A stretch of 64,000 nt of DNA from Bdellovibrionaceae bacterium UBA2316 (GCA_002345205.1 DDVI01000047.1:15433-79432); one strand, 5' to 3'; positions 1-12,282 are shown, counted from the stretch's first letter. Numbers and translations are program-made. Notes: generated from the sequence alone by a model not told the origin.

Positions 1-2478
<2,478 letters not shown>

Positions 2479-2574
2479 AATAAACACTAAAAATCACTTA
2501 AATATTCTTTAAGTATTTTTATATTTTGGTTTTAAATCGCACAGATTTAAAATTTAAAATCACATTCTATTCAA

Positions 2575-2588
2575 TTGTCAAAGATCAC
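2575..2588 (-). promoter_or_regulatory. boxA-like antitermination site in the 16S-23S spacer
   Basis: The minus strand reads GTGATCTTTGACAA, close to the rRNA boxA consensus TGCTCTTTAACA. It lies between tRNA-Ile and 23S, where boxA elements are normally found. A matching element precedes 16S. Recognition by Nus factors is inferred from position and sequence. Confidence 0.5.
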
Positions 2589-2615
2589 TAACAAAATAAC
2601 AAAAATTTTAAACGT

Positions 2616-2692
<77 letters not shown>

Positions 2693-2702
2693 AAAGCCTT
2701 CA

Positions 2703-2729
2703 CTCTTTCAAAACTAAATAGCTAGCAGA
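2703..2729. repeat. Left arm of the 16S processing stem
   Basis: These 27 nt just 3' of 16S are the reverse complement, with one mismatch, of 4283-4309 just 5' of 16S. In the precursor the two arms would form a long duplex enclosing 16S, the usual RNase III substrate. Confidence 0.85.
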
Positions 2730-2732
2730 CAT

Positions 2733-4245
<1,513 letters not shown>

Positions 4246-4282
4246 AAATTTTTTGAGCTAATTTTAAAGCTATATATTTTAT

Positions 4283-4309
4283 TCTGCTAGCTATTTAGTT
4301 TTCAAAGAG
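4283..4309. repeat. Right arm of the 16S processing stem
   Basis: Partner of 2703-2729, with 26 of 27 positions complementary. It lies directly after the predicted rRNA transcription start, so almost the entire 5' leader would be consumed by the stem and the overlapping boxA. Confidence 0.85.
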
Positions 4310-4312
4310 CGA
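4300..4312 (-). promoter_or_regulatory. boxA-like antitermination site in the rRNA leader
   Basis: The minus strand reads CGCTCTTTGAAAA, close to boxA TGCTCTTTAACA, immediately before the 16S processing stem and about 10-15 nt after the -10 box of the rRNA promoter. Confidence 0.5.
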
Positions 4313-4321
4313 TTTCGACGT

Positions 4322-4348
4322 TCTATATATTCAGTGTTTCGCTGTCAA
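4322..4348 (-). promoter_or_regulatory. Predicted rRNA operon promoter
   Basis: The minus strand has a perfect -35 TTGACA (4343-4348) and a -10 TATAGA (4322-4327) separated by 15 bp, with an A/T-rich stretch upstream that could act as an UP element. The tRNA-Ala gene lies upstream of it, so the tRNA would not be in this transcript unless there is read-through. The short spacer lowers confidence. Confidence 0.6.
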
Positions 4349-4405
4349 CACTTTTATTTAACTTTTCAAAATTTCTTTTTCGAAGTTAAACAACCCAATA
4401 TTCAA

Positions 4406-4424
4406 ATCCTCTTATATAGAGGAT
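4406..4424 (-). other. Small hairpin between tRNA-Ala and the rRNA promoter
   Basis: A 7-bp perfect inverted repeat (ATCCTCT/AGAGGAT) with loop ATATA. It has no T-run. It stands next to a second hairpin at 4435-4460 with a similar TATATA loop. It may help 3' processing or weak termination of the tRNA transcript. Confidence 0.4.
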
Positions 4425-4434
4425 CTTTTCACCA

Positions 4435-4460
4435 AACATCCTTTATATAGAAAGGATGTT
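4435..4460 (-). terminator. Hairpin directly after tRNA-Ala
   Basis: A perfect 10-bp stem (AACATCCTTT/AAAGGATGTT) begins at the base next to the encoded CCA of tRNA-Ala. No U-tract follows, so it is either a weak terminator or a 3' processing structure. Confidence 0.45.
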
Positions 4461-4536
<76 letters not shown>

Positions 4537-4554
4537 GAATCTTGTGTGAAAGAG

Positions 4555-4583
4555 GGTTTACAAAATCCTGGGGGTGCCGTCAA
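4555..4583 (-). promoter_or_regulatory. Predicted tRNA-Ala promoter
   Basis: The minus strand reads TTGACG (4578-4583), 17 bp, then TAAACC (4555-4560), about 19 nt before the tRNA-Ala 5' end and after the rplQ terminator. Spacing is ideal; the -10 is imperfect. Confidence 0.45.
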
Positions 4584-4629
4584 ACAAAAAAATATAACTT
4601 TCATAATTTTTTTAAATACGACTTTTGGC

Positions 4630-4662
4630 AAAAAAAAAGCCACCCTATTGGGCGGCTTTTAA
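4630..4662 (-). terminator. Rho-independent terminator of the alpha operon
   Basis: Minus strand: AAAAGCCGCCC, AATA loop, GGGTGGCTTTT, then an uninterrupted T-run. It lies 27 nt after the rplQ stop and ends the ribosomal protein transcript before tRNA-Ala. Confidence 0.85.
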
Positions 4663-4688
4663 ATTTACCTAATTATATAATGTAAAAA

Positions 4689-5042
4689 CTATAAAACTTG
4701 GATGAATGCCATTGGTGAATTATCACCTTTGCGATTTGGCATTTTGATTACTGAAGTGTAACCACTAGTTCTTGATTTCAAAGCTGGAGCGATTTCAAAA
4801 TATAACTTCTTCGCAGCATCTTTGTTGCTCAAGCGAGCCATTAAAAGTCGAAGAGAATTTAAATTTTGTTTTTTTGCTAAAGTAACAGCTTTATCAAAAT
4901 GTCTTTTTAATTCTTTCGCTTTTGTTTCTGTTGTTACGATTTTTTGGTTTTCAATTAAGTTAACCATTAAACCCTTAATCAACATTTTTCTTGGGCCGTT
5001 TCTTCTAGAAAATCTTTTTGTTAATTTAGCATGAGAACTCAT
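4689..5042 (-). CDS. rplQ: 50S ribosomal protein L17
   Basis: 117 aa, the usual length for bacterial L17. It lines the outer end of the peptide exit tunnel. It begins with the family signature (HAKLTKRFSRRNGPRKMLIK) and contains KTTETKAKELKR-like basic helices, here TTETKAKELKRHFD. It is the last gene of the alpha operon behind rpoA (24-nt gap) and is followed by a strong terminator, the conserved arrangement in bacteria. Confidence 0.97.
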   Translation of the reverse strand: MSSHAKLTKRFSRRNGPRKMLIKGLMVNLIENQKIVTTETKAKELKRHFDKAVTLAKKQNLNSLRLLMARLSNKDAAKKLYFEIAPALKSRTSGYTSVIKMPNRKGDNSPMAFIQVL

Positions 5043-5066
5043 ATCAAATCCTTACTTACTATTCTT

Positions 5067-6095
5067 TTATTGCTGATCGCGTTTAAAGTTACCACTTGTT
5101 GGATCCCATCCCGGAGGTGGCCATCCATCAATTTTCATTCCCAAGCCAAGACCCATTTCAGTTAGGATTTCTTTGATTTCATTCAAAGACTTTCTACCGA
5201 AATTTTTTGTCTTAAGCATTTCCGCTTCTGACTTAACAACTAGTTCACCGATGAATCTGATGTTTGCATTTTTCAAGCAATTTGCAGATCGAACAGATAA
5301 TTCTAGATCGTCAACTGAACGGAATAAATTATCATTTAACTGAGGAGAGAAACTATCTAATTTTTCTTCCTTCGGCTCTAATGAATCATCAAAAATCATG
5401 AACACTTGAAGCTGATCTTTCATAATTTTAGAAGATAATGATAAAGCCTCTTCTGGGCGAATTGATCCATCAGTCCAAACTTCCATAATTAAACTGTCGT
5501 AGTCAGTACGCTGACCAACGCGCGCATTTTGTACGCTGTAGTTAACTTTTTTGATTGGGCTGAAAAGAGAATCCACAGGAATAAATCCAACTGGGAAAGA
5601 TTCCGTTTTTGCATCCGCTGGAACATATCCACGACCGTAACCAACGATAATTTCCATGTTGAAATTTGCGTTTGGTCCAAGAGTCGCAATATGCGCATCT
5701 GGATTCAAAATTTGAATTTTTTCATTCGTTTGAATGTCCATAGCTGTAACTTTTCCTGGACCTTTTTTAGATACACGAAGAACTACATTTTCACTTGTGA
5801 ACATTTTAAATCTGACTTCTTTTAAATTTAAAATAATATCAGAAACATCTTCTAATACATCTGGCATAGAAGAGAATTCATGAAGAACACCTTCAAATTT
5901 AACAGCAGTAATAGAAGAACCCATCATAGAGCTAAGCAAAATTCTTCTTAAAGAATTTCCAATAGTAACTCCATAACCTTTTTCAAGAGGTCTAATTGTA
6001 AATTTCGCATAGTCTTCACGTGATGATTCACGATCAGTGTCGAAATTTTTCGGCTTAATTAACTCTCTCCAAAATTTATAATAATGCTCTTGCAT
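5067..6095 (-). CDS. rpoA: RNA polymerase alpha subunit
   Basis: 342 aa from the chosen start. RpoA dimerises to scaffold RNA polymerase assembly and its C-terminal domain contacts UP elements and activators. The N-terminal domain shows the GNSLRRILLSSM dimerisation motif near residue 45. The C-terminal domain carries the NFGRKSLNEIKEIL helix-hairpin-helix near residues 290-305. The frame extends to 6125, but that would overlap rpsD by 20 nt. The ATG at 6095 has a purine-rich GGTAGGGG just before it and yields the family-typical N-terminus. Confidence 0.96.
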   Translation of the reverse strand: MQEHYYKFWRELIKPKNFDTDRESSREDYAKFTIRPLEKGYGVTIGNSLRRILLSSMMGSSITAVKFEGVLHEFSSMPDVLEDVSDIILNLKEVRFKMFTSENVVLRVSKKGPGKVTAMDIQTNEKIQILNPDAHIATLGPNANFNMEIIVGYGRGYVPADAKTESFPVGFIPVDSLFSPIKKVNYSVQNARVGQRTDYDSLIMEVWTDGSIRPEEALSLSSKIMKDQLQVFMIFDDSLEPKEEKLDSFSPQLNDNLFRSVDDLELSVRSANCLKNANIRFIGELVVKSEAEMLKTKNFGRKSLNEIKEILTEMGLGLGMKIDGWPPPGWDPTSGNFKRDQQ

Positions 6096-6105
6096 TTCCC
6101 CTACC

Positions 6106-6726
6106 TTATCTTGAGTAGTATTCAACGATCATGTTTTCTTCAACTGGCAACGTAATGTCTTCTCTAACTGGAGCGTCTTTAACTTTTCCAGTTAACTTTT
6201 CAATTGAAGACTCAACCCATGCAGGAACAGTTTTTGAACCTGTAGCCATAGTTTTGAAGAACTCAGTACCCGCACTAGCATCGACAACTTTAACCACATC
6301 ATCTTTTTTCAAGATCATGCTTGGAACATTCACAACTTTACCGTTTACAGAAAAGTGCTTGTGAAGAACTAATTGTCTTGCTTGGCGACGAGAACTAGCA
6401 AGTCCCATGCTATAAACAACATTGTCTAAACGCAATTCTAATAATTTTAAAAGCTCAGTACCAGTCATTTTATCTGCTCTAGAAGCTTTATCAAAAGTAA
6501 TAGAGAATTGTTTTTCAGAAAGACCATACCAACGCTTAGCTTTTTGTTTCTCACGTAACTGCAATGCAAATTCAGAGAATTTTAAGCGAGATTGACCGTG
6601 TTGTCCCGGAGGATAAGGGCGTCTTTCAAAAGCACACTTATCTGTTAAGCAACGGCTACCTTTAAGGTAAAGTTTCAAATTTTCTCTTCTGCAAAGTTTG
6701 CAAACGCTGTTTACTACGCAACTCAT
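6106..6726 (-). CDS. rpsD: 30S ribosomal protein S4 (zinc-binding form)
   Basis: 206 aa from ATG 6726, chosen because TAGGAG lies 8 nt upstream and the longer frame would overlap rpsK. S4 is a primary 16S-binding assembly protein and part of the mRNA entry site. Cys9, Cys12, Cys26 and Cys31 form the C-x2-C-x13-C-x4-C zinc site seen in Thermus S4; many proteobacteria lack it. The S4 RNA-binding fold (RLDNVVYSMGLASSRRQARQ) follows. It may autoregulate the alpha operon; this is inferred from the family. Confidence 0.97.
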   Translation of the reverse strand: MSCVVNSVCKLCRRENLKLYLKGSRCLTDKCAFERRPYPPGQHGQSRLKFSEFALQLREKQKAKRWYGLSEKQFSITFDKASRADKMTGTELLKLLELRLDNVVYSMGLASSRRQARQLVLHKHFSVNGKVVNVPSMILKKDDVVKVVDASAGTEFFKTMATGSKTVPAWVESSIEKLTGKVKDAPVREDITLPVEENMIVEYYSR

Positions 6727-6737
6727 ATCAATAACTC

Positions 6738-7130
6738 CTAGATTCTTCTTCTTTTTGGCGGACGGCAACCATTGTGTGGAATTGGTGTAACATCCTTAAG
6801 AGTAAGGATTTTCAAACCCGTTCCAGCTAAAGCACGGATAGCAGGTTCACGACCAGCTCCCGGACCTTTTAAGAAAACTTCAACAGTCTTCATGCCCGCT
6901 TCGATAGCTTTTTTAGCCGCGTCCTCAGCAGTTACTTGAGCTGCGAAAGGAGTTCCCTTTCTGCTGCCTTTGAAACCTAAATGACCAGCTGACGACCAAG
7001 AAACAGTATCACCACGTAAATCAGTGATAGTTACAATAACGTTACCAAAAGACGCTTGCACGAAGCACATGCCATTTGGAGCATTTTTCTTAGTTTTTTT
7101 CTTAACTACTTTTTTCTCAACTACATTCAT
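6738..7130 (-). CDS. rpsK: 30S ribosomal protein S11
   Basis: 130 aa. S11 sits on the 30S platform near the E-site codon. The signature is intact, from VTITDLRGDTVSWSSAG to the C-terminal TPIPHNGCRPPKRRRI. The first 13 residues (MNVVEKKVVKKKT) are an unusually Lys/Val-rich lead-in, and an internal start is possible but no better ribosome site was seen. It lies 8 nt after rpsM and ahead of rpsD, the standard alpha-operon order. Confidence 0.96.
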   Translation of the reverse strand: MNVVEKKVVKKKTKKNAPNGMCFVQASFGNVIVTITDLRGDTVSWSSAGHLGFKGSRKGTPFAAQVTAEDAAKKAIEAGMKTVEVFLKGPGAGREPAIRALAGTGLKILTLKDVTPIPHNGCRPPKRRRI

Positions 7131-7137
7131 TTTTTAC

Positions 7138-7512
7138 CTACACTGCTTTTTTCTTGTTCGCGACAGTTTTCTTAGGACCTTTTCTAGTACGAGCATTAGA
7201 ACGAGTGTTCTGACCACGAACTGGAAGACCTTTTTTATGGCGCATACCACGGTAGCAGTTAAGATCAGTTAAACGTTTAATAGAAAGACCGATTTCACGA
7301 CGTAAATCACCCTCTACTTTAAATCCTGCCTCAACGAACGCGCGAATTTTTGCGACGTTATCGTCAGAAAGAGCATCTGTTCTTAATTCAGAATTAATAC
7401 CAGCTGCTTTCATGATTTCTTGAGCGCGAGCGCGTCCAATTCCATAAATATAAGTCAGAGCTACTTCTACGCGTTTGTTTCGAGGTAAGTCGACACCAAA
7501 TATCCTTGCCAT
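7138..7512 (-). CDS. rpsM: 30S ribosomal protein S13
   Basis: 124 aa. S13 contacts the 50S head bridge and P-site tRNA. It has the N-terminal ARIFGVDLPRNKRVEVAL start, the helix-two-turn-helix GIGRARAQEI, and the basic tail RGMRHKKGLPVRGQNTRSNA. It is 4 nt downstream of rpmJ and is followed by rpsK. Confidence 0.97.
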   Translation of the reverse strand: MARIFGVDLPRNKRVEVALTYIYGIGRARAQEIMKAAGINSELRTDALSDDNVAKIRAFVEAGFKVEGDLRREIGLSIKRLTDLNCYRGMRHKKGLPVRGQNTRSNARTRKGPKKTVANKKKAV

Positions 7513-7516
7513 TTAA

Positions 7517-7630
7517 TTACCCTTGCCTTTGCTTGTGTTTAGAGTTTGCACAAATAACTCGAACAACACCTTTTCTTTTAATGATCTTGCACTTGTTACA
7601 AATTTTTTTTACCGATGGTTTAACTTTCAT
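7517..7630 (-). CDS. rpmJ: 50S ribosomal protein L36 (zinc form)
   Basis: A small gene of 37 codons plus stop. The product begins MKVKPSVKKICNKCKII and ends HKQRQG. Cys11, Cys14, Cys27 and His32 form the canonical C+ zinc knuckle of L36, which binds 23S rRNA domain V/VI. It sits between secY (39-nt gap) and rpsM. The genes often found at this junction (adk, map, infA) are absent. Confidence 0.95.
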   Translation of the reverse strand: MKVKPSVKKICNKCKIIKRKGVVRVICANSKHKQRQG

Positions 7631-7669
7631 ATCGTTCCTATTAATTATTAATTGTAAAAAAGTCTATAT

Positions 7670-8989
7670 CTAATTAAAGCTGACCCTACGAGAGGTAATT
7701 TTTTTACCCTTCAGGAAGCCTTCGTACTTCTGAGTTAAAATATACGAGTTAATCTGCTGAGCCGTATCAAGAGCTACACCCACTAAGATCAAAAGCGACG
7801 TACCACCGAAATAAAACGGTAGATTTAACTGAGATGTTAATAAACCAGGCATAATACAGATGAAACTCAAATATACACAGCCTAGAACGTTAATTTTGTT
7901 TAAAACTTCCTGAATATACACTGACGTTGAGCTACCTGAACGAACACCAGGAACAAAGGCTCCCGTCTTCTTCAAGTTATCAGAAATTTCATTCGGGTTG
8001 AAAATAATATCAGTGTAGAAGAATGAAAAGAATACAATCAACAACACAAAGATAATATTAAAAAACACACCGTTTGGGTTCAAAGTTTCTTGAATCGAGC
8101 GTAACCAAGCAATTTGTGAGAACTGAGCCACAGTCGCAGGGAACATCAAGATCGAACTCGCGAAAATCGGAGGGATAACACCCGCGTAGTTAATTTTAAT
8201 CGGCAAGTGAGATGTCACTGGACGATTATTCTGACCCGAATTTCTTTGCGAGTAATTAATCGTCAAACGTCTTTGAGCTGTTTCCATAAAGATAACAAAC
8301 GCAATTACGGCTACCATTAATAACAGAAGCAATAAAACCTTAATAAATGAAATTTCACTTTTATCAAACAAGGCCCACAACTGTTGCGCCCCACTAGGAA
8401 CGCCAGCCGCAATACCAGTGAAGATAATTAAAGAGGATCCATTACCGATACCTCGTTCTGTGATTTGTTCACCAAGCCACATAATGAAGCATGTACCAGC
8501 CGTTAACGTTAAAACAGCCACTAGTTCAAACGGTAATAAACCTACAAACGGTGAATTAACTAACATTTGCCCATCAGTTCCACGTTGGCTTAGCAAGAAC
8601 TTGCTCATTCCGAAACCTTGAATGATTGCAAGAACAAGAGTGAAGTAACGTGTGTACTGAGTGATTTTCTTGCGTCCCGGTTCACCTTCTTTTTTCAATT
8701 GTTCCAATTGTGGAAGCGCTGAGCTCAACAATTGGAAAATGATTGAAGACGAGATGTAAGGCATGATTCCCAATGCAAAAATACTGAATTGAGAGAGCGC
8801 GCCACCAGTAAATGAGTTGAAAAAGCTTAGGATCCCAGTCGCATTGCTGTTGAATAGGTCCATTACTGCTTTTGAATTCACTCCAGGAGTTGGAACGTGA
8901 ACGCCTATTCTATAAATAGATAGGGCTACCAAAGTAAATAATATCTTCTTCCGTAAATCGCTATTATTAAGAATTCCAACTACTGACAC
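7670..8989 (-). CDS. secY: Preprotein translocase channel SecY
   Basis: 439 aa with ten predicted membrane helices, the usual SecY size. It forms the Sec channel with SecE (encoded at 32.3 kb) and SecG. Family stretches are present: the plug and TM2 region near ALSQFSIFALGIMPYISSS, the cytoplasmic loop QLEQLKKEGEPGRKKI, and the C-terminal ...YEGFLKGKKITSRR. The start is GTG with AGGA upstream. Follows rplO as in the spc operon. Confidence 0.97.
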   Translation of the reverse strand: MSVVGILNNSDLRKKILFTLVALSIYRIGVHVPTPGVNSKAVMDLFNSNATGILSFFNSFTGGALSQFSIFALGIMPYISSSIIFQLLSSALPQLEQLKKEGEPGRKKITQYTRYFTLVLAIIQGFGMSKFLLSQRGTDGQMLVNSPFVGLLPFELVAVLTLTAGTCFIMWLGEQITERGIGNGSSLIIFTGIAAGVPSGAQQLWALFDKSEISFIKVLLLLLLMVAVIAFVIFMETAQRRLTINYSQRNSGQNNRPVTSHLPIKINYAGVIPPIFASSILMFPATVAQFSQIAWLRSIQETLNPNGVFFNIIFVLLIVFFSFFYTDIIFNPNEISDNLKKTGAFVPGVRSGSSTSVYIQEVLNKINVLGCVYLSFICIMPGLLTSQLNLPFYFGGTSLLILVGVALDTAQQINSYILTQKYEGFLKGKKITSRRVSFN

Positions 8990-9002
8990 AAAAATCCTTT
9001 TT

Positions 9003-9434
9003 TTAAACTAGCTTAACAGTGCCACCAAGCTTTTCGATAACTTCTTTAGCTTGTGCAGTGATTTTGTTAACTTCAATGTTTACTTTTTTCTCAAGCTTAC
9101 CAGTATTGATCACTTTAAAAGGTCCTCCTTTAAAGTGTTTTGTTAAATCAGCGATAGTTGCCGTAGCACCCAGTTGATTTAAATCTTTCATAGTAAGAAC
9201 TGTATAATTCGTTTTGAATTTTGCATTCGTAAAACCGAACTTTGGTAGACGTCTGTGTAGAGGCGTTTGACCACCCTCGAAACCACGGCGAATTGAACCA
9301 CCGCTACGTTGAGTTTGACCTTTACCACCCTTACCAGAGTAGCCACCTAATCCAGAACCAATACCACGACCAACTCTTTTTCTATAATGAGTTGAACCTT
9401 CATTTGGTTTTAAGCTGCTTAATAAGTTAGCCAT
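9003..9434 (-). CDS. rplO: 50S ribosomal protein L15
   Basis: 143 aa. A late-assembly large-subunit protein. The N-terminal glycine/arginine-rich extension (RKRVGRGIGSGLGGYSGKG) and the C-terminal globular L15/L18e domain are both visible. It lies between rpmD (3-nt gap) and secY in normal spc order. Confidence 0.97.
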   Translation of the reverse strand: MANLLSSLKPNEGSTHYRKRVGRGIGSGLGGYSGKGGKGQTQRSGGSIRRGFEGGQTPLHRRLPKFGFTNAKFKTNYTVLTMKDLNQLGATATIADLTKHFKGGPFKVINTGKLEKKVNIEVNKITAQAKEVIEKLGGTVKLV

Positions 9435-9437
9435 GAT

Positions 9438-9620
9438 CTATTTCTCTTTTTTGATAGTGATTAAATGTTGTACTTTTCTAACTTGGCCTCTGAAAGCTTC
9501 AGAGTCGTTAAAAACTTTAGATTGATTGATCTTCTTTAAGCCTAACGCTTGAAGCGTTCTGATTTGAGTTTCAGAACAGCTGATAGAAGAACGAGTTAAA
9601 GTTACTTGGTATTTATTCAT
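9438..9620 (-). CDS. rpmD: 50S ribosomal protein L30
   Basis: 60 aa, typical for bacterial L30 with its ferredoxin-like fold. Recognisable from YQVTLTRSSISCSETQIRTL and LGLKKINQSKVF. Tightly packed between rpsE (3-nt gap) and rplO. Confidence 0.95.
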   Translation of the reverse strand: MNKYQVTLTRSSISCSETQIRTLQALGLKKINQSKVFNDSEAFRGQVRKVQHLITIKKEK

Positions 9621-9623
9621 AAA

Positions 9624-10106
9624 TTACCTCATGCTCTTTTTCAATTGCATCAAGCCATCAATAGTAGCCCGTACTGCATTGTGAGGATTTCTAGTTCCTA
9701 CACACTTAGTTAGAATGTCTTTTACCCCAACAGATTCTAATACTGAACGAATCGCGCCACCCGCGATAACACCAGTACCTTCAGACGCAGGCTTAAGAAT
9801 TACTTTTGCGCTGCCGAAAGTTCCGATAACTTCGTGGTTGATTGTACGAGCATCTTTAAGATCAAACTTGAATGAGTTTTTCTTAGCTGAACGAGTTGCT
9901 TTACCGATAGCTTCTGGAACTTCACCAGCTTTACCTGAACCGAAACCAACTTCGCCCATTTTGTTTCCGACAACCACAAGAGCTGCGAATGAGAAACGGC
10001 GACCACCTTTTACAACTTTAGTTACACGGTTGATCGCAACTACTCTCTCTTCGAAGTCTGATGTTGTTGTTGCTGCGTTGTTTGTGTTGTTTTTTTCCAT
10101 CTGCAT
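9624..10106 (-). CDS. rpsE: 30S ribosomal protein S5
   Basis: 160 aa. S5 lies at the mRNA entry and contributes to decoding fidelity. The double-stranded RNA-binding N domain (VAINRVTKVVKGGRRFSFAA) and the C domain (GTGVIAGGAIRSVLESVGVKDILTK) are intact. A 15-20-residue Asn/Thr-rich N-terminal lead precedes the core. ATG 10106 has AAGGAAT upstream; an internal ATG 6 nt later is an alternative. Confidence 0.97.
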   Translation of the reverse strand: MQMEKNNTNNAATTTSDFEERVVAINRVTKVVKGGRRFSFAALVVVGNKMGEVGFGSGKAGEVPEAIGKATRSAKKNSFKFDLKDARTINHEVIGTFGSAKVILKPASEGTGVIAGGAIRSVLESVGVKDILTKCVGTRNPHNAVRATIDGLMQLKKSMR

Positions 10107-10111
10107 ATTCC

Positions 10112-10480
10112 TTAAAATTTAAGTCCGTTTTCTCTTGCTGCATCAGCAAAAGCTTTTACACGTCCGTGGTAAACAAAACCATTTCTATCGAAAACAACGT
10201 CAGTGATTTTAGCAGTTTTAGCTTTTTCAGCTACTAGCTTACCCACTTGAGTAGCCATATCTTTTAAGCTCGACTTTTTGTCAAAATCTAAAGATGAAAC
10301 GCTAAGAATCGTTTTGTGATTAACATCATCAATCAATTGAGCGTAAACATTGCTTAAAGAGCGGAAGAAGCAAAGGCGCGGCTTTTCAGCACTACCTTTG
10401 ATTTTTTTACGAATACGCACTTTTTTTGCTAAACGTGCACCTAATCTATCTGAGTATGATTTTTTAATAATTACTTTCAT
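10112..10480 (-). CDS. rplR: 50S ribosomal protein L18
   Basis: 122 aa. L18 brings 5S rRNA into the large subunit with L5. It has the basic N-terminus RLGARLAKKVRIRKKIKG, the core SNVYAQLIDD, and the C-terminal FDRNGFVYHGRVKAFADAAR. Lies between rplF and rpsE. Confidence 0.97.
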   Translation of the reverse strand: MKVIIKKSYSDRLGARLAKKVRIRKKIKGSAEKPRLCFFRSLSNVYAQLIDDVNHKTILSVSSLDFDKKSSLKDMATQVGKLVAEKAKTAKITDVVFDRNGFVYHGRVKAFADAARENGLKF

Positions 10481-10488
10481 GTTATATC

Positions 10489-11028
10489 CTATTTACCCGC
10501 AGACTTACCGGCTTTGCGTTTGATTTTCTCGTCAGAGTACTTAACACCTTTACCTAAGTAAGGCTCTGGTGGTCTGAAACTTCTGATTTTCGCTGCCACT
10601 TGACCAACCAATTCTTTGTTTGGACCAGTTACAGTGATAGCTGTTTGTTTATCTACCTTGATTTCGATTCCCTCAGGAATCGGGAACTCGATATTGTGGC
10701 TGTAGCCCAATGAAAGTTCTAATTTCTTTCCAGAAACTGTCGCTCTATAACCGACACCGTTTAATTCTAAACCTTTACTGAAGCCTTTAGTAACACCAAC
10801 TACAGCATTGCATAGAAGTGCTCTTTGCAAGCCATATAGTGATTTAGTTTTTTTGTCTTCACTTTTGCTAGTTAATACCAACTTACCGTCTTTAACGTCA
10901 GCAGAAACACCAGCCACTTTACGAATTTTCAACGCGTGTTTTGCGCCTTTAACAGTAATGAATGTAGCATCTTTTGTGTCTACAGTTACGCCATCAATTG
11001 CAATTGCTAATTTACCAATCCTAGACAT
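10489..11028 (-). CDS. rplF: 50S ribosomal protein L6
   Basis: 179 aa of two tandem L6 domains. L6 binds helix 97 near the factor-binding centre. It starts MSRIGKLAI and carries the C-terminal motif IRSFRPPEPYLGKGVKYSDE, ending in a short Lys/Gly-rich tail. Six nt after rpsH, before rplR. Confidence 0.97.
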   Translation of the reverse strand: MSRIGKLAIAIDGVTVDTKDATFITVKGAKHALKIRKVAGVSADVKDGKLVLTSKSEDKKTKSLYGLQRALLCNAVVGVTKGFSKGLELNGVGYRATVSGKKLELSLGYSHNIEFPIPEGIEIKVDKQTAITVTGPNKELVGQVAAKIRSFRPPEPYLGKGVKYSDEKIKRKAGKSAGK

Positions 11029-11034
11029 AATTAC

Positions 11035-11424
11035 CTACCACACTTCGCAAATAACTTCGCCACCTAGGCGTTGTTGCTTTGCGCTTTTGTTAGTCATAAG
11101 ACCCTTGCTAGTTGAAATGATGCTCATTCCATATCCAGATCTTACGCTTTTTAAATCGTCACATTTTAAGTATATACGACGGCCTGGCTTGCTTACACGT
11201 TGTACGTTAAGAAGCTTAGGTGTTCCGTCTTCATTGTACTTAATGTAGAGACGCATAATTCCTTGCTTAGAATCTTTAGCTACTTTGAAAGATTTTAAAT
11301 AACCTTCCTGAGTTAAGATATCAGCAATTGATTTTCTTAAGTTAGAAGCCGGAACGTCTACTTTTTCAAGTCGTGCCATTCCTGCATTTCTGATGTTTGT
11401 TAAAAATTGTCCAATTGTATCCAT
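11035..11424 (-). CDS. rpsH: 30S ribosomal protein S8
   Basis: 129 aa. S8 binds the 16S central domain; in E. coli it also represses the spc operon. Family start (DTIGQFLTNIRNAGMAR) and C-terminal signature (GMSIISTSKGLMTNKSAKQQ) are complete. It lies 6 nt after rpsN. Confidence 0.97.
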   Translation of the reverse strand: MDTIGQFLTNIRNAGMARLEKVDVPASNLRKSIADILTQEGYLKSFKVAKDSKQGIMRLYIKYNEDGTPKLLNVQRVSKPGRRIYLKCDDLKSVRSGYGMSIISTSKGLMTNKSAKQQRLGGEVICEVW

Positions 11425-11430
11425 AATCCC

Positions 11431-11736
11431 CTACCAACTTGCCTTAGTAACGCCCGGAATTCTACCTTCTAGAGCCAGTTTTCTGAACGCTAGACGAGAC
11501 AAACCAAATTTTCTGTAGTTACCACGAGCACGACCTGTTAACTCACAAATAAGCTTGTTACGGCTCATTGAGGAGTTTCTTGGCAATTTGTTTAATTTCA
11601 AACGATATTCCATACGCTCTTCCAAGCTTAATTTCATATCTACTGATTTTGCTTTAAGCTCTTCACGTACCTTGTGGTAACGGTTAGCTTTATCTTTTTT
11701 CTTATTGTTTTTTACTACTGAAGATAATTTAGCCAT
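11431..11736 (-). CDS. rpsN: 30S ribosomal protein S14 (long, zinc-free form)
   Basis: 101 aa, the long C-minus paralogue without the CxxC zinc site. It ends in the diagnostic KFGLSRLAFRKLALEGRIPG motif. S14 stabilises the 30S head. It lies between rplE and rpsH, as in proteobacteria. S4 and L36 in the same operon keep their zinc sites, so zinc-free paralogy is specific to S14 here. Confidence 0.97.
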   Translation of the reverse strand: MAKLSSVVKNNKKKDKANRYHKVREELKAKSVDMKLSLEERMEYRLKLNKLPRNSSMSRNKLICELTGRARGNYRKFGLSRLAFRKLALEGRIPGVTKASW

Positions 11737-11742
11737 ACATCC

Positions 11743-12282
11743 CTACTTTCTAAAAGGTACACCAAGCGCTTCTAGAAGTGCTCTTCCTTGTACGTCATTC
11801 TTAGCTGTTGTGCAAATTGTTATATTCATACCACGAACCTTATCGATTTTGTCGTAGTTGATTTCCGGAAACACGATTTGTTCTTTCAAGCCCATGTTGT
11901 AGTTTCCTTGTCCGTCAAAACCTTTAGAAGGAAGACCGCGGAAGTCACGTACGCGAGGTAAAGCAAGAGTGTTTAAACGATCAAGGAATGACCACATTCT
12001 TTCTTTTCTCAGAGTTACGCGAACACCGATAGTTAAACCAGCTCTTAGTTTGAAGTTAGAGATCGCTTTTTTAGATTTAGTCATTACGGCTTTTTGACCA
12101 GCAATTGCAGTGATTTCATCAACTACTGTGTTCAAAATTTTAGGATTTTGAACGGCGTCTTTAGTCGTAACACTGATAATGATTTTTTCTAATCTTGGAA
12201 CTTCCATGATATTATCAAGCTTTAAGCTTTTAGATAATTCACCTTGGATTTTATCGTTGTAGAGTTTTTTCAATCTGTTCAT
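11743..12282 (-). CDS. rplE: 50S ribosomal protein L5
   Basis: 179 aa. L5 binds 5S rRNA and contacts P-site tRNA. It has the N-terminal MNRLKKLYNDKIQGELSKSL, central TKSKKAISNFKLRAG, and C-terminal MNITICTTAKNDVQGRALLEALG. The upstream neighbour is rplN with only 9 nt between, which leaves no room for the usual rplX (L24). Confidence 0.97.
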   Translation of the reverse strand: MNRLKKLYNDKIQGELSKSLKLDNIMEVPRLEKIIISVTTKDAVQNPKILNTVVDEITAIAGQKAVMTKSKKAISNFKLRAGLTIGVRVTLRKERMWSFLDRLNTLALPRVRDFRGLPSKGFDGQGNYNMGLKEQIVFPEINYDKIDKVRGMNITICTTAKNDVQGRALLEALGVPFRK

